A stretch of 64,000 nucleotides of DNA from Corynebacterium hindlerae (GCF_014117265.1 NZ_CP059833.1:1333069-1397068); one strand, 5' to 3'. Positions 54,820 through 64,000 are shown, counted from the stretch's first letter. Made by a program: numbers and translations. The notes: generated by a model from the letters alone, not told the origin.

Positions 54820-54966
54820 CTAAGCTGGCAGTTCGATGGGATGTGCAGCTTCTGCGTTCGAGGGGTAGAAAATGCTGTAAATGACGCGCATGACATTTGC
54901 GATGATTTGGCCAATACCGTGGGTGAAGAAATCCACGATCGGGCCCATGATTGAATTGATATCCAT
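54820..54966 (-). CDS. Possible 48-residue amphipathic membrane peptide
   Basis: The frame MDINSIMGPIVDFFTHGIGQ, then IIANVMRVIYSIFYPS and a polar end, forms one long amphipathic helix like the small outer-membrane porin peptides of corynebacteria, but no clear match can be named. There is no binding site; TACTAT lies 16 bases before the ATG, so a leaderless transcript is possible. Its start codon shares CCATGG with the start proposed for the divergent pseudouridine synthase. Confidence 0.4.
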   Translation of the reverse strand: MDINSIMGPIVDFFTHGIGQIIANVMRVIYSIFYPSNAEAAHPIELPA

Positions 54967-55957
54967 GGGGAAGAGAATAGTACAGCCACTGCCGGTGCGC
55001 GACGGGCTCAATCCGTCACGGGTCCGATTCCCCGATGACGCGCCCCCAATGACTGCATACGAGTTTGTCGAGCACCTCATTGCCACCCAGCGTTACGTCC
55101 ACCCCGATGATGACGCTGCCGCCCTGGACAAACGCTTCGCCGACCAGGAGGTTGTGGATCAGCGCGGGAACCCCTTCCAGCCATCCGACATGATGAAAGC
55201 GGGCATGGACATCTGGTTCTACCGTATCCCAGCGCCGGAAAAAGTGGTGCCGCACCAGATTGGGATTATCCATGAGGACGCCGAGCTACTGGTCGTCGAT
55301 AAGCCGGCGTTTTTGGCGACCTTCCCGCGTGGCAGCCACATCACCGAATCGGTGCTGGTGCGGATGCGACGGCAAACCGGTAATCAGGAGCTGTCGCCGG
55401 CGCACCGCCTGGACCGGCTCACTTCTGGGGTACTCGTCCTGACCAAGAAGCGCGAGATCAGGGGCGTGTACCAGGAGTTGTTCGCCCGGCGCGAGGTAGA
55501 CAAGGTCTACGAGGCGATCGCGGACGCCAACCCGCAGATCGCCACGGGCACCGTGTGGGAGCACCGCATGGAGAAGGAGCGCGGCGAGTTCAAAACGCGG
55601 CTTGTCGACGGCCCCATCAACGCACGCACTGAAGTAAATAAGGTCATCCCGGTGACTGACTCCGAACAGGCCCGCCTGGAGGAAATGCACGGACCGCTAC
55701 CGCCACAAGCCCGCTACGAGCTGCACCCTCTGACGGGGCGCACGCACCAGCTACGCTTGCATATGTTTACCGCTGGCTCCCCGATCCTCGGCGATCCGGT
55801 CTACCCCGACGTGCTGCCTGTGGACGCCGAAGACTTTGATATTCCCATGCACCTGCTGTCCCGCCGGCTGAGTTTTGTCGACCCGCTGACAGGAACCCCC
55901 AGGGAGTTCGTATCCCATTTGTCACCAATTTTGGGAACTCTGCTTAATCCGGTGTAG
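54965..55957 (+). CDS. RluA-family pseudouridine synthase
   Basis: A protein of about 330 residues. An S4-free N-terminal part (PLPVRDGLNPSRVRFPDDAP) leads to the catalytic motif HRLDRLTSGVLV, where Asp is the nucleophile, and to the closing HPLTGRTHQLRLHM. It would modify a uridine in rRNA or tRNA. The start is uncertain: ATG 54965 has no binding site, GTG 54998 is an alternative, and the long frame to 54881 is unlikely. Confidence 0.85.
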   Translation: MGKRIVQPLPVRDGLNPSRVRFPDDAPPMTAYEFVEHLIATQRYVHPDDDAAALDKRFADQEVVDQRGNPFQPSDMMKAGMDIWFYRIPAPEKVVPHQIGIIHEDAELLVVDKPAFLATFPRGSHITESVLVRMRRQTGNQELSPAHRLDRLTSGVLVLTKKREIRGVYQELFARREVDKVYEAIADANPQIATGTVWEHRMEKERGEFKTRLVDGPINARTEVNKVIPVTDSEQARLEEMHGPLPPQARYELHPLTGRTHQLRLHMFTAGSPILGDPVYPDVLPVDAEDFDIPMHLLSRRLSFVDPLTGTPREFVSHLSPILGTLLNPV

Positions 55958-56007
55958 TTAACTAAAGTAACAACTGCCTCAAAAATTCAGTAAGTTAGGA
56001 TCTTTCC

Positions 56008-56739
56008 ATGAATCAGATTGCCGCTTACGCGGAAGAACTTGTCAAACAATACGGCACGGGTGAAGCGGCCGTCCGCGCCCTCGATGGGGTGTCTATCCAG
56101 TTTGAGAAGGGCAAGTTCACGGCCATCATGGGCCCGTCCGGTTCTGGTAAATCCACGCTGATGCACTGCATGGCGGGCCTCGACGCCCCCAGCGTCGGCC
56201 GTACCTACATCGGCGATACGGAGCTGTCTCAGATGAAGGACAAAGAGCTGACCGCTTTGCGACGCGACCGGCTCGGGTTCGTGTTCCAGTCCTTCAACCT
56301 GGTTCCCACGCTCAACGCCCGCGAGAACATTACGCTGCCCGTCGACATCGCCGGCCGCAAAGTAGATGAAGCGTGGTTTAAGGAGGTGACCGAGCGTCTT
56401 GGCTTGGATCGCCGTTTGGATCACCGCCCTGCAGAGCTCTCTGGTGGTCAGCAGCAGCGCGTGGCTGTCGCGCGCGCCTTGATCTCCCGCCCAGAGATCA
56501 TTTTCGGTGATGAGCCGACCGGTAACTTGGACTCCAATTCCTCGGCCGAGGTGCTCAATATCCTGCGCACCTCCGTGGACGAGCTGGGGCAGACCGTGGT
56601 GATCGTCACCCACGACCCGAAGGCCGCCTCCTACGCGGATCGGGTGGTGTTCCTGGCGGACGGCAGGCTCGTGGATGAGCTACACGGGCCGACCACCGAG
56701 TCGATCCTGAACGTCATGGCTCGAATCGAGGACATCTAA
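56008..56739 (+). CDS. ABC transporter ATPase, MacB/LolD type (cassette 1)
   Basis: A 243-residue ATPase with Walker A GPSGSGKST, Q-loop FVFQSFNLVPTLNA, signature LSGGQQQRVAVARAL, Walker B IIFGDEPTGN and the switch His in VTHDPKAAS. The MacB/LolD/FtsE type works with FtsX-like permeases that move or pull on lipids, lipoproteins or peptides. The partner starts four bases after its stop. Confidence 0.92.
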   Translation: MNQIAAYAEELVKQYGTGEAAVRALDGVSIQFEKGKFTAIMGPSGSGKSTLMHCMAGLDAPSVGRTYIGDTELSQMKDKELTALRRDRLGFVFQSFNLVPTLNARENITLPVDIAGRKVDEAWFKEVTERLGLDRRLDHRPAELSGGQQQRVAVARALISRPEIIFGDEPTGNLDSNSSAEVLNILRTSVDELGQTVVIVTHDPKAASYADRVVFLADGRLVDELHGPTTESILNVMARIEDI

Positions 56740-56743
56740 GCGC

Positions 56744-59305
56744 ATGGCTAAAAACGCAATGCGCACCATTTCGCTGCGCAATATCGCAAGTCACAAGATA
56801 CGTCTGGCGCTCACGATCCTGTCCGTGGTGCTGGGTACCGCGTTCATTTCAGGCTCGTCCATCATGACGACGAGTCTGCAAAACAGTCTGGACGACCTCC
56901 TGAGCACCGCATTTGATGAGGTGGGCGTGGTAGTCATGCCGAGCGAGACCGTCCCGCTTGGCGTCTCGATCGATGATGTGGCGAAGTTCCGTGACCGCCC
57001 GGACACCACCACGGTCGATATTTCCGCCAAGAAATCCTCCGTGGTCATCACTGACAAAGACGGCAAGCCACTGCAGACCGGCGCGTCACCGGCCCAAGCA
57101 TTCGCGCTCGCCCCTGGCGACGGGTTCGCAACCAGCGCCGAGCTAGCCGAAGGCACCAAGCCAACCAAGCAGAATGAGATCGCCTTGAACGAAGGCGCAA
57201 TGAAACGCGCCGGACTGAACCCGGGAGATAAGACCACCGTGGTCACCCCGGTCGGCAAGAACGAAATGACCGTCACCGGCACGTTCACGTCCAAGAACAT
57301 CACGGACATGAGCGTCGGTGTCGCCTTCACCGAACCGGACTTCCTCACACACTTCACTGACGGCAAGCACGCCCAGGTAGTCACCATGGCAGTTGCCGAC
57401 GGCCAGAGCCCGGAATCCGTGAAAGAAAAGCTGGCGAAGGACTTCCCGAACTACAACTTCCAGACGGGCGACGCCCTAGCCAAGCAAACCACCGAGGCCA
57501 TCAAAACCGGTTTGTCTTTCCTCACCTACGTTTTGTGGGCGTTCGCCGGCATCGCCCTGCTGGTGGGCACCTTCATCATTTCAAATACGTTCGCCATGAT
57601 CGTGGCGCAGCGAAGCCGGGAACTTGCGCTGCTGCGTGCCGTCGGCGCGTCCCGCAAGCAGATCACTAACTCCGTTGTTTTTGAAGCCATCGTCGTGGGC
57701 CTGATTGGCTCCGTGCTGGGCATTTTCGCAGGCATGGGCCTCGTGAAGGTGCTCTTCGAGATCCTGAAGCTCACCGGCATGCCTCTGCCGAACACTTCGT
57801 TGAGCCTGGATGTGAAATCGATCGTCGTGCCGTTGGCCGTCGGCGTGATCATCACTGTGCTTTCCGCCTGGGCGCCAGCTCAGCGGGCCGGCGCTACGCA
57901 CCCTGTGCAAGCAATGCGTTCCGGTGATCAAAGCAGTTCCAACTCCCTCGTGGGTCGTTCCCTGGGTGGCTCCATCCTGATCGTGCTGGGTGTCATGACC
58001 ACCCTGCTGGGAACGCTCATCAACACAGTTGGTGGCCTGGGCTTCCGTTCTAGTGTCATCGGCACCGGCGCGGTCCTCATCATCGTTGGCCTGTGGCTAG
58101 CGGGGCCTTCGCTAGCGGGCCCACTCGTCGGCGGGCTGGGCCGAATCGCAGGCAAACCATTCGGCGCCATCGGCAATTTGGCTGCAACCAATTCGCGTCG
58201 TAACCCGCGCCGAACCGCCGCCACCGCATTCGCGCTCACCCTCGGCCTCATGATGGTCTCCTCCATCGGCATGCTCGGCACCACCATGCGCGAATCCATG
58301 TCTGACATGATCGACGACTCCATCAACGCTGACTTCGTCCTCTCCGGATCGGCCGGCTCCTCGCTCGGCGTTCCTAAAGAAGTTCCCGACGAGGTCTCGC
58401 GAGTCGACGGCGTCACCTCTGTTGCCACTACGCTCAAGGCGCCTATGTTGCTCAATGAAAAGGTCATGAGCGACTCCATGGGCCCACCAAGCATGACCGT
58501 GCTCCGCGGCGATATCTCGCAAGCCATCAAAATCACGACTGTTACCGGCGACCTCAACCTGCCCGAAGATGAGCCAGGAGTCCTGGTAGCCAAGTCCACC
58601 GCTGACTCCTTCAACCTCAAAGTCGGCGACGAGGTCATGCTGAAGTCGCTCGCCGGTGGCAGCGCCCCTGCCCCAGTGAAAGGAATCTACGAGCAAAACT
58701 CCACCGTCGGCCGGGCAATGGTCTCCTATGCCAGCGCCCTCGAGCTGAACGATCCGAACTCCATCCAGATCGACAGTATCTTCGTCAACACCGCCGACGG
58801 CCAAACGCAGGACATGCGCAAGAAACTCGAGGATGCCACCGCTTCCTACCTCGTGGTAGGTGTGAAGGACAAGAACGAATTCATCGGTGAGACAACCAAC
58901 GTCATCACCCAAATGATGTCCATCTTGTATGGCCTCCTGGCCCTCTCCGTGATCGTGGCCATCCTCGGCATTGTCAACACTCTCGCCCTCTCCGTCATCG
59001 AGCGACGCCAAGAGGTGGGTATGTTGCGCGCCGTGGGCACCCAACGCCATCAAATCCGTCGCATGATCTACATCGAATCCGCAGTCATCGCCTTCTACGG
59101 CGCGCTCATCGGCGCCGCCGTCGGCCTCGGCCTCGGCTGGGCCTTCATCCATGCCCTCATCGGCGAAGGCATCGACAAGATCCTCGTCCCGTGGGGCCAA
59201 GTCGGCATCATGCTCGCCGCCTCCATCCTGGTCGGTATCATCGCCGCAGTATGGCCTGGGCACCAAGCCGCACGGACCAAACCGCTCGAAGCAATCACCG
59301 ATTAG
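56744..59305 (+). CDS. FtsX/MacB-type permease (cassette 1)
   Basis: An 853-residue permease. One helix at the start (LALTILSVVLGTAFISGSSI), a large outside domain, three helices (about 260-380) with the FtsX domain landmark ARELALLRAVGASRKQI-like segment (SRELALLRAVGASRKQITNS), a further pair and helix, a second outside domain and a final FtsX domain (RRQEVGMLRAVGTQRHQIRR). Two FtsX domains in one chain suggest that a single chain acts with the ATPase dimer. Substrate unknown. A strong terminator follows. Confidence 0.9.
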   Translation: MAKNAMRTISLRNIASHKIRLALTILSVVLGTAFISGSSIMTTSLQNSLDDLLSTAFDEVGVVVMPSETVPLGVSIDDVAKFRDRPDTTTVDISAKKSSVVITDKDGKPLQTGASPAQAFALAPGDGFATSAELAEGTKPTKQNEIALNEGAMKRAGLNPGDKTTVVTPVGKNEMTVTGTFTSKNITDMSVGVAFTEPDFLTHFTDGKHAQVVTMAVADGQSPESVKEKLAKDFPNYNFQTGDALAKQTTEAIKTGLSFLTYVLWAFAGIALLVGTFIISNTFAMIVAQRSRELALLRAVGASRKQITNSVVFEAIVVGLIGSVLGIFAGMGLVKVLFEILKLTGMPLPNTSLSLDVKSIVVPLAVGVIITVLSAWAPAQRAGATHPVQAMRSGDQSSSNSLVGRSLGGSILIVLGVMTTLLGTLINTVGGLGFRSSVIGTGAVLIIVGLWLAGPSLAGPLVGGLGRIAGKPFGAIGNLAATNSRRNPRRTAATAFALTLGLMMVSSIGMLGTTMRESMSDMIDDSINADFVLSGSAGSSLGVPKEVPDEVSRVDGVTSVATTLKAPMLLNEKVMSDSMGPPSMTVLRGDISQAIKITTVTGDLNLPEDEPGVLVAKSTADSFNLKVGDEVMLKSLAGGSAPAPVKGIYEQNSTVGRAMVSYASALELNDPNSIQIDSIFVNTADGQTQDMRKKLEDATASYLVVGVKDKNEFIGETTNVITQMMSILYGLLALSVIVAILGIVNTLALSVIERRQEVGMLRAVGTQRHQIRRMIYIESAVIAFYGALIGAAVGLGLGWAFIHALIGEGIDKILVPWGQVGIMLAASILVGIIAAVWPGHQAARTKPLEAITD

Positions 59306-59319
59306 TGCGGTAGCAACAG

Positions 59320-59351
59320 GGCCTGTGGGATTCCCACAGGCCTTTTCTTTT
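59320..59351 (+). terminator. Terminator after permease 1
   Basis: GGCCTGTGGG and CCCACAGGCC form a perfect 10-bp stem with a 3-base loop, followed by TTTTCTTTT. It separates the two cassettes, so cassette 2 needs its own promoter in 59352-59542. Confidence 0.92.
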
Positions 59352-59542
59352 GTATCGGCCCGCTGCATCGACCCGCACCCCACAGGTTGAAAGCGTGCCA
59401 CGCTGGCTGGCATCGAAATAGCACACTCAGGGTTTACCCTGAAAAATCCCCTATTCCCTGCTGTTAGGATGGCAGGTTCCTGGAGGCCGACTGATACTGA
59501 AGGTGACCCCACCCACCTACCGCGCCCGGTAAGGAGCACATC

Positions 59543-60268
59543 ATGCAGGTCGCAGCACGAGCAGTCAATTTAGTGAAGGAATACGGCGCAGGCACGAACC
59601 TCGTGAAGGCGCTCGACGACGTCTCCGTCGAGTTTGGCCAAGGCCAGTTCACTGCCATCATGGGCCCTTCGGGCTCCGGAAAATCCACCCTTATGCACTG
59701 CATGGCAGGTCTTGATGCCATGACTAGTGGTGAGGCTCTCGTCGGAGAGACGAACCTTGCGCATTTGAAAGACAAGGAGCTGACCACGCTCAGGCGCGAT
59801 CGGCTCGGTTTTGTGTTTCAGTATTTCAATCTGGTGCCCACGTTGAATGCGGAAGAAAATGTAATTTTGCCGCTGAGTATCGCGGGGAAGGACGTCGATA
59901 AGGCGTGGTTTGATGAAGTCACGGAGCGCCTGGGGCTCACTCCCCGCCTGAGGCACCGCCCTGCCGAGCTTTCCGGCGGCCAACAGCAACGTGTCGCGAT
60001 TGCGCGTGCGCTGATCTCCCGCCCGGATCTCATCTTCGGTGATGAGCCGACGGGCAATCTCGATTCCAATGCGTCCAAGGAAGTGCTCGAAATCCTGCGC
60101 GCAGCTGTCGATGACATGGGGCAGACCGTGGTGATCGTGACTCATGATGCGAAGGCGGCCTCCTATGCGGACCGCGTAATCTTCCTTGCCGACGGCAAAC
60201 TGGTTCGCGAGCTTCACCAACCAACCACCGAAGACATTCTCCACGTCATGGGCGAAATGGAACGATGA
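59543..60268 (+). CDS. ABC transporter ATPase, MacB/LolD type (cassette 2)
   Basis: A 241-residue ATPase with GPSGSGKST, FVFQYFNLVPTLNAEENV, LSGGQQQRVAIARAL, LIFGDEPTGN and VTHDAKAAS. It is highly like the cassette 1 ATPase across its length, which points to tandem duplication. TAAGGAG precedes the ATG at the proper distance. The permease starts four bases after its stop. Confidence 0.92.
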   Translation: MQVAARAVNLVKEYGAGTNLVKALDDVSVEFGQGQFTAIMGPSGSGKSTLMHCMAGLDAMTSGEALVGETNLAHLKDKELTTLRRDRLGFVFQYFNLVPTLNAEENVILPLSIAGKDVDKAWFDEVTERLGLTPRLRHRPAELSGGQQQRVAIARALISRPDLIFGDEPTGNLDSNASKEVLEILRAAVDDMGQTVVIVTHDAKAASYADRVIFLADGKLVRELHQPTTEDILHVMGEMER

Positions 60269-60271
60269 GCC

Positions 60272-62824
60272 ATGAAGAATGCGATGAGAACGATATCGCT
60301 GCGCAACCTCGCAGCCCATAAACTCCGCCTGGGCCTAACCTTGTTAGCAGTCGTGCTGGGAACTGCTTTCATTGCGGGCTCGAATATGCTCTCGGCGAGT
60401 ATGTCCAATAGCTTCGAGGAGATCACGAAGTCCACTTACGGTTCGATCGATCTTCAGGCTTCCCCTAAGGATCCGGCCTCCGCGAGGATTCCGCTCACAG
60501 TGCTCGAGGATTTCCGCTCCAGCCCGCTGATCTCAGCTGCGGACGTCGAGGCTCAAAACCCCAACGTGGTGGTCGCTGGCCCCGATAAGAAAATGATCTC
60601 GAGCGGAGGGGCCCCTTCTATTGCCATGCCACAGGCTGCGGACGGCACATTCGTCGGCGATGTGGCCACGGTGAAGGAAGGTTCCCTCCCCACCGAACCA
60701 GGCCAAGCTGCCATCAACGCCACCGCTGCGGAGAAAGCGCAGATCACGATTGGCGATGAGGTCACCATGGTCTCCGCCACGCAACGCAATACTTATCGGA
60801 TCGTCGGGATTTACGACACCGACATGGCGGTCGGCGGCTTCGTCGGGCTGCTCATCCCAGAAGCCGACTACCTCGCGAACTTCACCGACGGCGAGCACGT
60901 ATCAGCCATCTCCCTCGCTGTTACGGGAGATGTCTCCGATAGCCGGTCCACACTGGAGTCCCAGTACCCAGAACTCATGTTCAAAACAGGGCAGCAGCTT
61001 GCCGACGACATGAACCGCGACATCAAGGACTCCCTCGCATTCATGAACTATTTCCTCTGGGCTTTCGCCGCCATCGCGTTGCTCGTAGGGTCCTTCATCA
61101 TCTCCAACACTTTCAGCATGATTATCAATCAGCGGCTTCGAGAGTTCGCGCTGCTACGAAGCCTCGGGGCCAGCCGAGGGCAGATCACCCGCACCGTGGT
61201 TTTCGAAGCAATCGTGGTCGGACTCATCGGCTCTGTGCTGGGAATTTTCGCCGGTGTAGGAATCACCAAAGCGATTTATGCTGTGATGGATTCGCAGGGA
61301 CTCGGTGTTCCCGACGCCGGTCTCACGATCGATGCCGCCTCGATCATTGCCCCACTAGCAGTCGGCATCGTGGTCACAGTGTTTGCTGCCTGGGCGCCTG
61401 CCCGACGTGCCGGCCAAGTACATCCAGTCCAAGCTATGCGCTCCGGCGACCAAACGTCGGCCGATTCCCTCAAGGCCCGTACCGTTGTTGGCGCTGTGTT
61501 TCTCCTGGCCGGTGCTTTGGCCGCGGCCATAGGCGCCGCATTCGAAAGCGTCGGAAGCACCCAGAGTCGTGCCATTATCGTTGGCATTGGCACATTCGCG
61601 CTGGTCCTTGGCCTGTGGCTTGCCGGTCCGGCCCTATCGATTCCCTTTGTCGGATCTATTGGGCGAATAGTCGGAGTGCCATTTGGGAACGTCGGCAAGC
61701 TTGCTGCTACCAATTCCCGGCGCAATCCGCGTCGCACCGCAGCCACCGCCTTTGCCCTGATGTTGGGCCTGATGCTGGTCTCCGCCATCGGCATGATGGG
61801 TTCGACGATGAAAAGTAACGTCAACGAACTAGTCGATAACAACTTCTCTGCTGACTTTGTGGTGAACAAGCCACAAGGACTACCCATTTCTTTACCCTTG
61901 GACATCGTTGATCGGGTGTCCCACGTCTCCGGCGTCGAACACGCCAAGCCTCTCTACTTGACCCCAATCTCGGTGGGTGCCCCGCCCGAGAACCCCATCA
62001 GAGTGGACTTTTTCGGTACCTTCGATGGCGAACTCACAGACTCCGTCAATGTCCAGATTCTGTCTGGCGACGCCAACCTAGCCAACCGCGACGGGATTTT
62101 GCTGGACGAAACCACCGCGAAGAAGCACCAGGTAGCCGTCGGAGATAGTATCACCGTCTTCTCCAATAACGGAGACTCCACAGACGTGCCAGTGACCGGA
62201 ATTTTTAAGCCCAACGTCGCAGTGGGCAACGGAGTAATCTCCACGCAGAGTGCGCTCACCCTTGTGCCTGAGCAACAGTTGCAGCTCATCAATGTCCTCA
62301 TCGATGCGAAGGCAGGCACAGACCTCGATCAGCTTCGCACAGATCTGGAAAATGCCACGGCTGATGACCTGGTCGCCGTAGTGCAGGACCATGAGGATCT
62401 CAAGGGCACAGTCGGCCAGCAAATCACGGTGATGCTCAACATCCTGTACGCGCTGCTCGCACTGTCCGTGATCATCGCGGTGCTGGGCATCATGAATACC
62501 CTTGCGCTGTCCGTCTCGGAGCGACGCCAGGAGATTGGCATGCTCCGCGCCGTAGGTATGCAGCGCCACCAGGTGTCTCGAATGATTCACCTCGAGGCGA
62601 TCGTCATTGCCCTTTATGGCGCGGTCATCGGTTCCCTTATCGGACTCGGTCTGGGCTGGGCATTCATTAAAACCCTCTCCGAACTGGGCCTCTCCACCAT
62701 TTCCGTGCCGTGGCTCCAAGTGGGCATCGTTGTTGTGGCGTCCGGCTTAGTCGGACTGGTTGCCGCCTTCCTGCCAGCGCATGGCGCTGCAAAAACTAAA
62801 CCGCTGGAGGCTATTGCGGAGTAG
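60272..62824 (+). CDS. FtsX/MacB-type permease (cassette 2)
   Basis: An 850-residue permease with the same order as permease 1: LGLTLLAVVLGTAFIAGSNM, LREFALLRSLGASRGQITRT, LAATNSRRNPRRTAATAFAL and ERRQEIGMLRAVGMQRHQVS. Membrane parts are close to permease 1; the outside domains (residues about 50-230 and 530-720) differ more, so the two cassettes probably act on different partners. Confidence 0.9.
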   Translation: MKNAMRTISLRNLAAHKLRLGLTLLAVVLGTAFIAGSNMLSASMSNSFEEITKSTYGSIDLQASPKDPASARIPLTVLEDFRSSPLISAADVEAQNPNVVVAGPDKKMISSGGAPSIAMPQAADGTFVGDVATVKEGSLPTEPGQAAINATAAEKAQITIGDEVTMVSATQRNTYRIVGIYDTDMAVGGFVGLLIPEADYLANFTDGEHVSAISLAVTGDVSDSRSTLESQYPELMFKTGQQLADDMNRDIKDSLAFMNYFLWAFAAIALLVGSFIISNTFSMIINQRLREFALLRSLGASRGQITRTVVFEAIVVGLIGSVLGIFAGVGITKAIYAVMDSQGLGVPDAGLTIDAASIIAPLAVGIVVTVFAAWAPARRAGQVHPVQAMRSGDQTSADSLKARTVVGAVFLLAGALAAAIGAAFESVGSTQSRAIIVGIGTFALVLGLWLAGPALSIPFVGSIGRIVGVPFGNVGKLAATNSRRNPRRTAATAFALMLGLMLVSAIGMMGSTMKSNVNELVDNNFSADFVVNKPQGLPISLPLDIVDRVSHVSGVEHAKPLYLTPISVGAPPENPIRVDFFGTFDGELTDSVNVQILSGDANLANRDGILLDETTAKKHQVAVGDSITVFSNNGDSTDVPVTGIFKPNVAVGNGVISTQSALTLVPEQQLQLINVLIDAKAGTDLDQLRTDLENATADDLVAVVQDHEDLKGTVGQQITVMLNILYALLALSVIIAVLGIMNTLALSVSERRQEIGMLRAVGMQRHQVSRMIHLEAIVIALYGAVIGSLIGLGLGWAFIKTLSELGLSTISVPWLQVGIVVVASGLVGLVAAFLPAHGAAKTKPLEAIAE

Positions 62825-62848
62825 CCACAACACGAAGGCGTCTGGCCG

Positions 62849-63535
62849 TTACACCGTTAGAAAAAGCAGACTAATCACAGTTGCTGTAGCGAGGGTGTTA
62901 TTCACGATGTGAGCGATCATCGACGCCCACAGGTTGCCGTGCCACAGGCGCAACAATCCCCACAACAGCCCGCAGGCTAGCAAGGCTGGGAACAGGGGGA
63001 AGGCTAGGTGAACCGCCATGAATATGGCAGCTGAGATACCCACAGTGAGCACCGGCCCGAACCGGGTGCCTAGCTGACGCATCAAAACGCCGCGGAACAC
63101 GATTTCTTCCAGGATCGGCGTCACGATGGTGTACGAGATGACAGCGAGGAACAACAATCCCAGTGGCACTTCGCCGGAGGTGGCAGCTTTATCTAACGAA
63201 GACTCCGGCGGGGAGGCATTGGGATCGAAGGCTTGCGTCACCAACATCTGCACAATCGGCGGGATAGCGATGACGATCGGCAACTGCCACAACAGATGCC
63301 AGAGACTTCGTTTACCCTTGCAGATTCCGATTTCCTGCCACGACACCTCACTTTTTCGGATGTGAGCGAGCACTGCCACGAGCGTAACTAACGGCGCGAT
63401 GAACAAAGTGAGGAAGAGGGCGGGAACCGCAGTGTCTGGGCTCGGATGGGCAAGTAGCACACACCCGAGTAGTAGCAGCGACGGCCCGAAGCACACCCCA
63501 ACGAGCAGTGCGAAAATCTGCAGGGTAAAGCGCAT
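62849..63535 (-). CDS. CPBP-family intramembrane metalloprotease
   Basis: A 228-residue membrane protein with about six helices. The CPBP (Abi) motifs are ILEEIVFRGVLMRQLG (EExxxR) and IFMAVHLAFPLFPALLACG with the second metal His, and LWASMIAHIVNNTLATATV with the third. Roles in the family include prenyl-protein processing and bacteriocin immunity; here function is unknown. Confidence 0.87.
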   Translation of the reverse strand: MRFTLQIFALLVGVCFGPSLLLLGCVLLAHPSPDTAVPALFLTLFIAPLVTLVAVLAHIRKSEVSWQEIGICKGKRSLWHLLWQLPIVIAIPPIVQMLVTQAFDPNASPPESSLDKAATSGEVPLGLLFLAVISYTIVTPILEEIVFRGVLMRQLGTRFGPVLTVGISAAIFMAVHLAFPLFPALLACGLLWGLLRLWHGNLWASMIAHIVNNTLATATVISLLFLTV

Positions 63536-63538
63536 GCC

Positions 63539-64000
63539 CTAACTATATGGGTTTTCAACACCGATGTATTGCAGGGAGGTGTACTCCTCGATGCCCTCAG
63601 CGGCACCTTCGCGCCCCATACCGGAGTGCTTCACACCACCGAACGGGGCGGCGGCGTTGGAGATGACGCCGGAGTTAAAGCCCATGAGCCCGAATTCGAG
63701 GCCATCGGACAGCCGGTACATTCGACTGGAGTCCTCAGTGAATACATAGGAAGCCAGCCCGTATTCGGTGTCGTTCGCTAGATCGATTGCTTCGTCTTCA
63801 GTGCTGAAGGTAATGATCGGGGCGACAGGTCCAAAGATTTCTTCGCGGATCACGCGTGCATCCTTCGGGACGTCGACAAGCACGGTCGGCTGGTAGAAGT
63901 AGCCCTCGCCCTCAACCCGCTCGCCACCGACCAGGACGCGGGCGCCGCGCTGCACCGCGTCGTCCACCAACTCCGCCACGTTATCGACGGCTGCCTGCTC
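63539..64000 (-). CDS. gabD: Succinate-semialdehyde dehydrogenase-like aldehyde dehydrogenase (C-terminal part)
   Basis: The frame runs to the right edge, so only about 153 C-terminal residues are seen. VREEIFGP-type segment (VIREEIFGPVAPIITF), EYGLASYVFTEDSSRMYRLS, GLMGFNSGVISNAAAPFGGV and KHSGMGREGAAEGIEEYTSL are typical of NADP-linked succinate-semialdehyde dehydrogenases (GabD group). The catalytic Cys and Glu lie outside the window. Three bases separate it from the CPBP gene. Confidence 0.8.
   Translation of the reverse strand, partial: EQAAVDNVAELVDDAVQRGARVLVGGERVEGEGYFYQPTVLVDVPKDARVIREEIFGPVAPIITFSTEDEAIDLANDTEYGLASYVFTEDSSRMYRLSDGLEFGLMGFNSGVISNAAAPFGGVKHSGMGREGAAEGIEEYTSLQYIGVENPYS

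Overview
The window looks like a Corynebacterium chromosome (high-GC actinobacterium) carrying the right-hand part of a siphovirus-type prophage. The host genes support this: Lsr2, a DUF5926 gene beside tRNA genes, a pyk2-like pyruvate kinase, an HrrSA-like two-component pair, a DUF2020 lipoprotein and a class E sortase. Positions 1 to about 40.4 kb are phage. From 40.5 to 42.0 kb there is a tRNA and attachment-site region. From 42.1 kb to the end is ordinary chromosome. The left end of the prophage lies outside the window.

Phage layout. 1-9.7 kb: about 30 small, tightly overlapping rightward genes (ATGA/GTGA junctions). They include a variable-length hexapeptide-repeat protein, a WhiB-like protein fused to a zinc ribbon, a RusA-type resolvase, an NrdH-like redoxin, a metallophosphoesterase, a DUF3310 protein, a lipoprotein and two 23-residue membrane peptides. 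9.7-10.1 kb: a lipoprotein on the opposite strand. 10.15-10.7 kb: a ParB-domain protein. 10.8-14.2 kb: a leftward operon with its own promoter, encoding two small acidic proteins, an HTH protein, an uncharacterised protein, a tyrosine recombinase and an MTA/SAH nucleosidase. 14.2-14.4 kb: a G-rich, hairpin-containing stretch just before terminase, where a cos/pac site would be expected. 14.4-18.8 kb: terminase, portal and minor head protein.

18.8-21.3 kb is a 2.5-kb interruption of the head module with almost no coding. It holds two good tRNA genes (Trp, Gln), several malformed tRNA-like elements, many strong hairpins, a LexA-type operator, 10-bp iterons, DnaA-box matches and palindromes. It also holds a 49-codon gene on the opposite strand with a structured leader and its own terminator. 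This is the least explained part of the window. The structural genes then resume: scaffold, capsid, connectors, tail tube, tail chaperones joined by a -1 frameshift, a 1955-residue tape measure with an embedded NlpC/P60 domain, Dit, tail protein, collagen-like fibre, two carbohydrate-binding-like proteins, a GH25+C39-like endolysin and three small membrane proteins. A strong terminator ends the phage at 40.4 kb.

40.5-42.0 kb has two identical tRNA-Arg(ACG) genes 1.2 kb apart with related 3' flanks, then tRNA-Ser(GCT). The 1.2 kb between the Arg copies has no credible gene and may be the remnant of an older element at the same site. The chromosomal part that follows includes GDPD, Pyk2, PhoD, Lsr2, a two-component system, sortase, YidC-like insertase, TetR, GlsB-like protein, UspA, pseudouridine synthase, two tandem paralogous ATPase/FtsX-type permease cassettes, a CPBP protease and the end of an aldehyde dehydrogenase. 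All assignments come from reading motifs and context; no database search was run.
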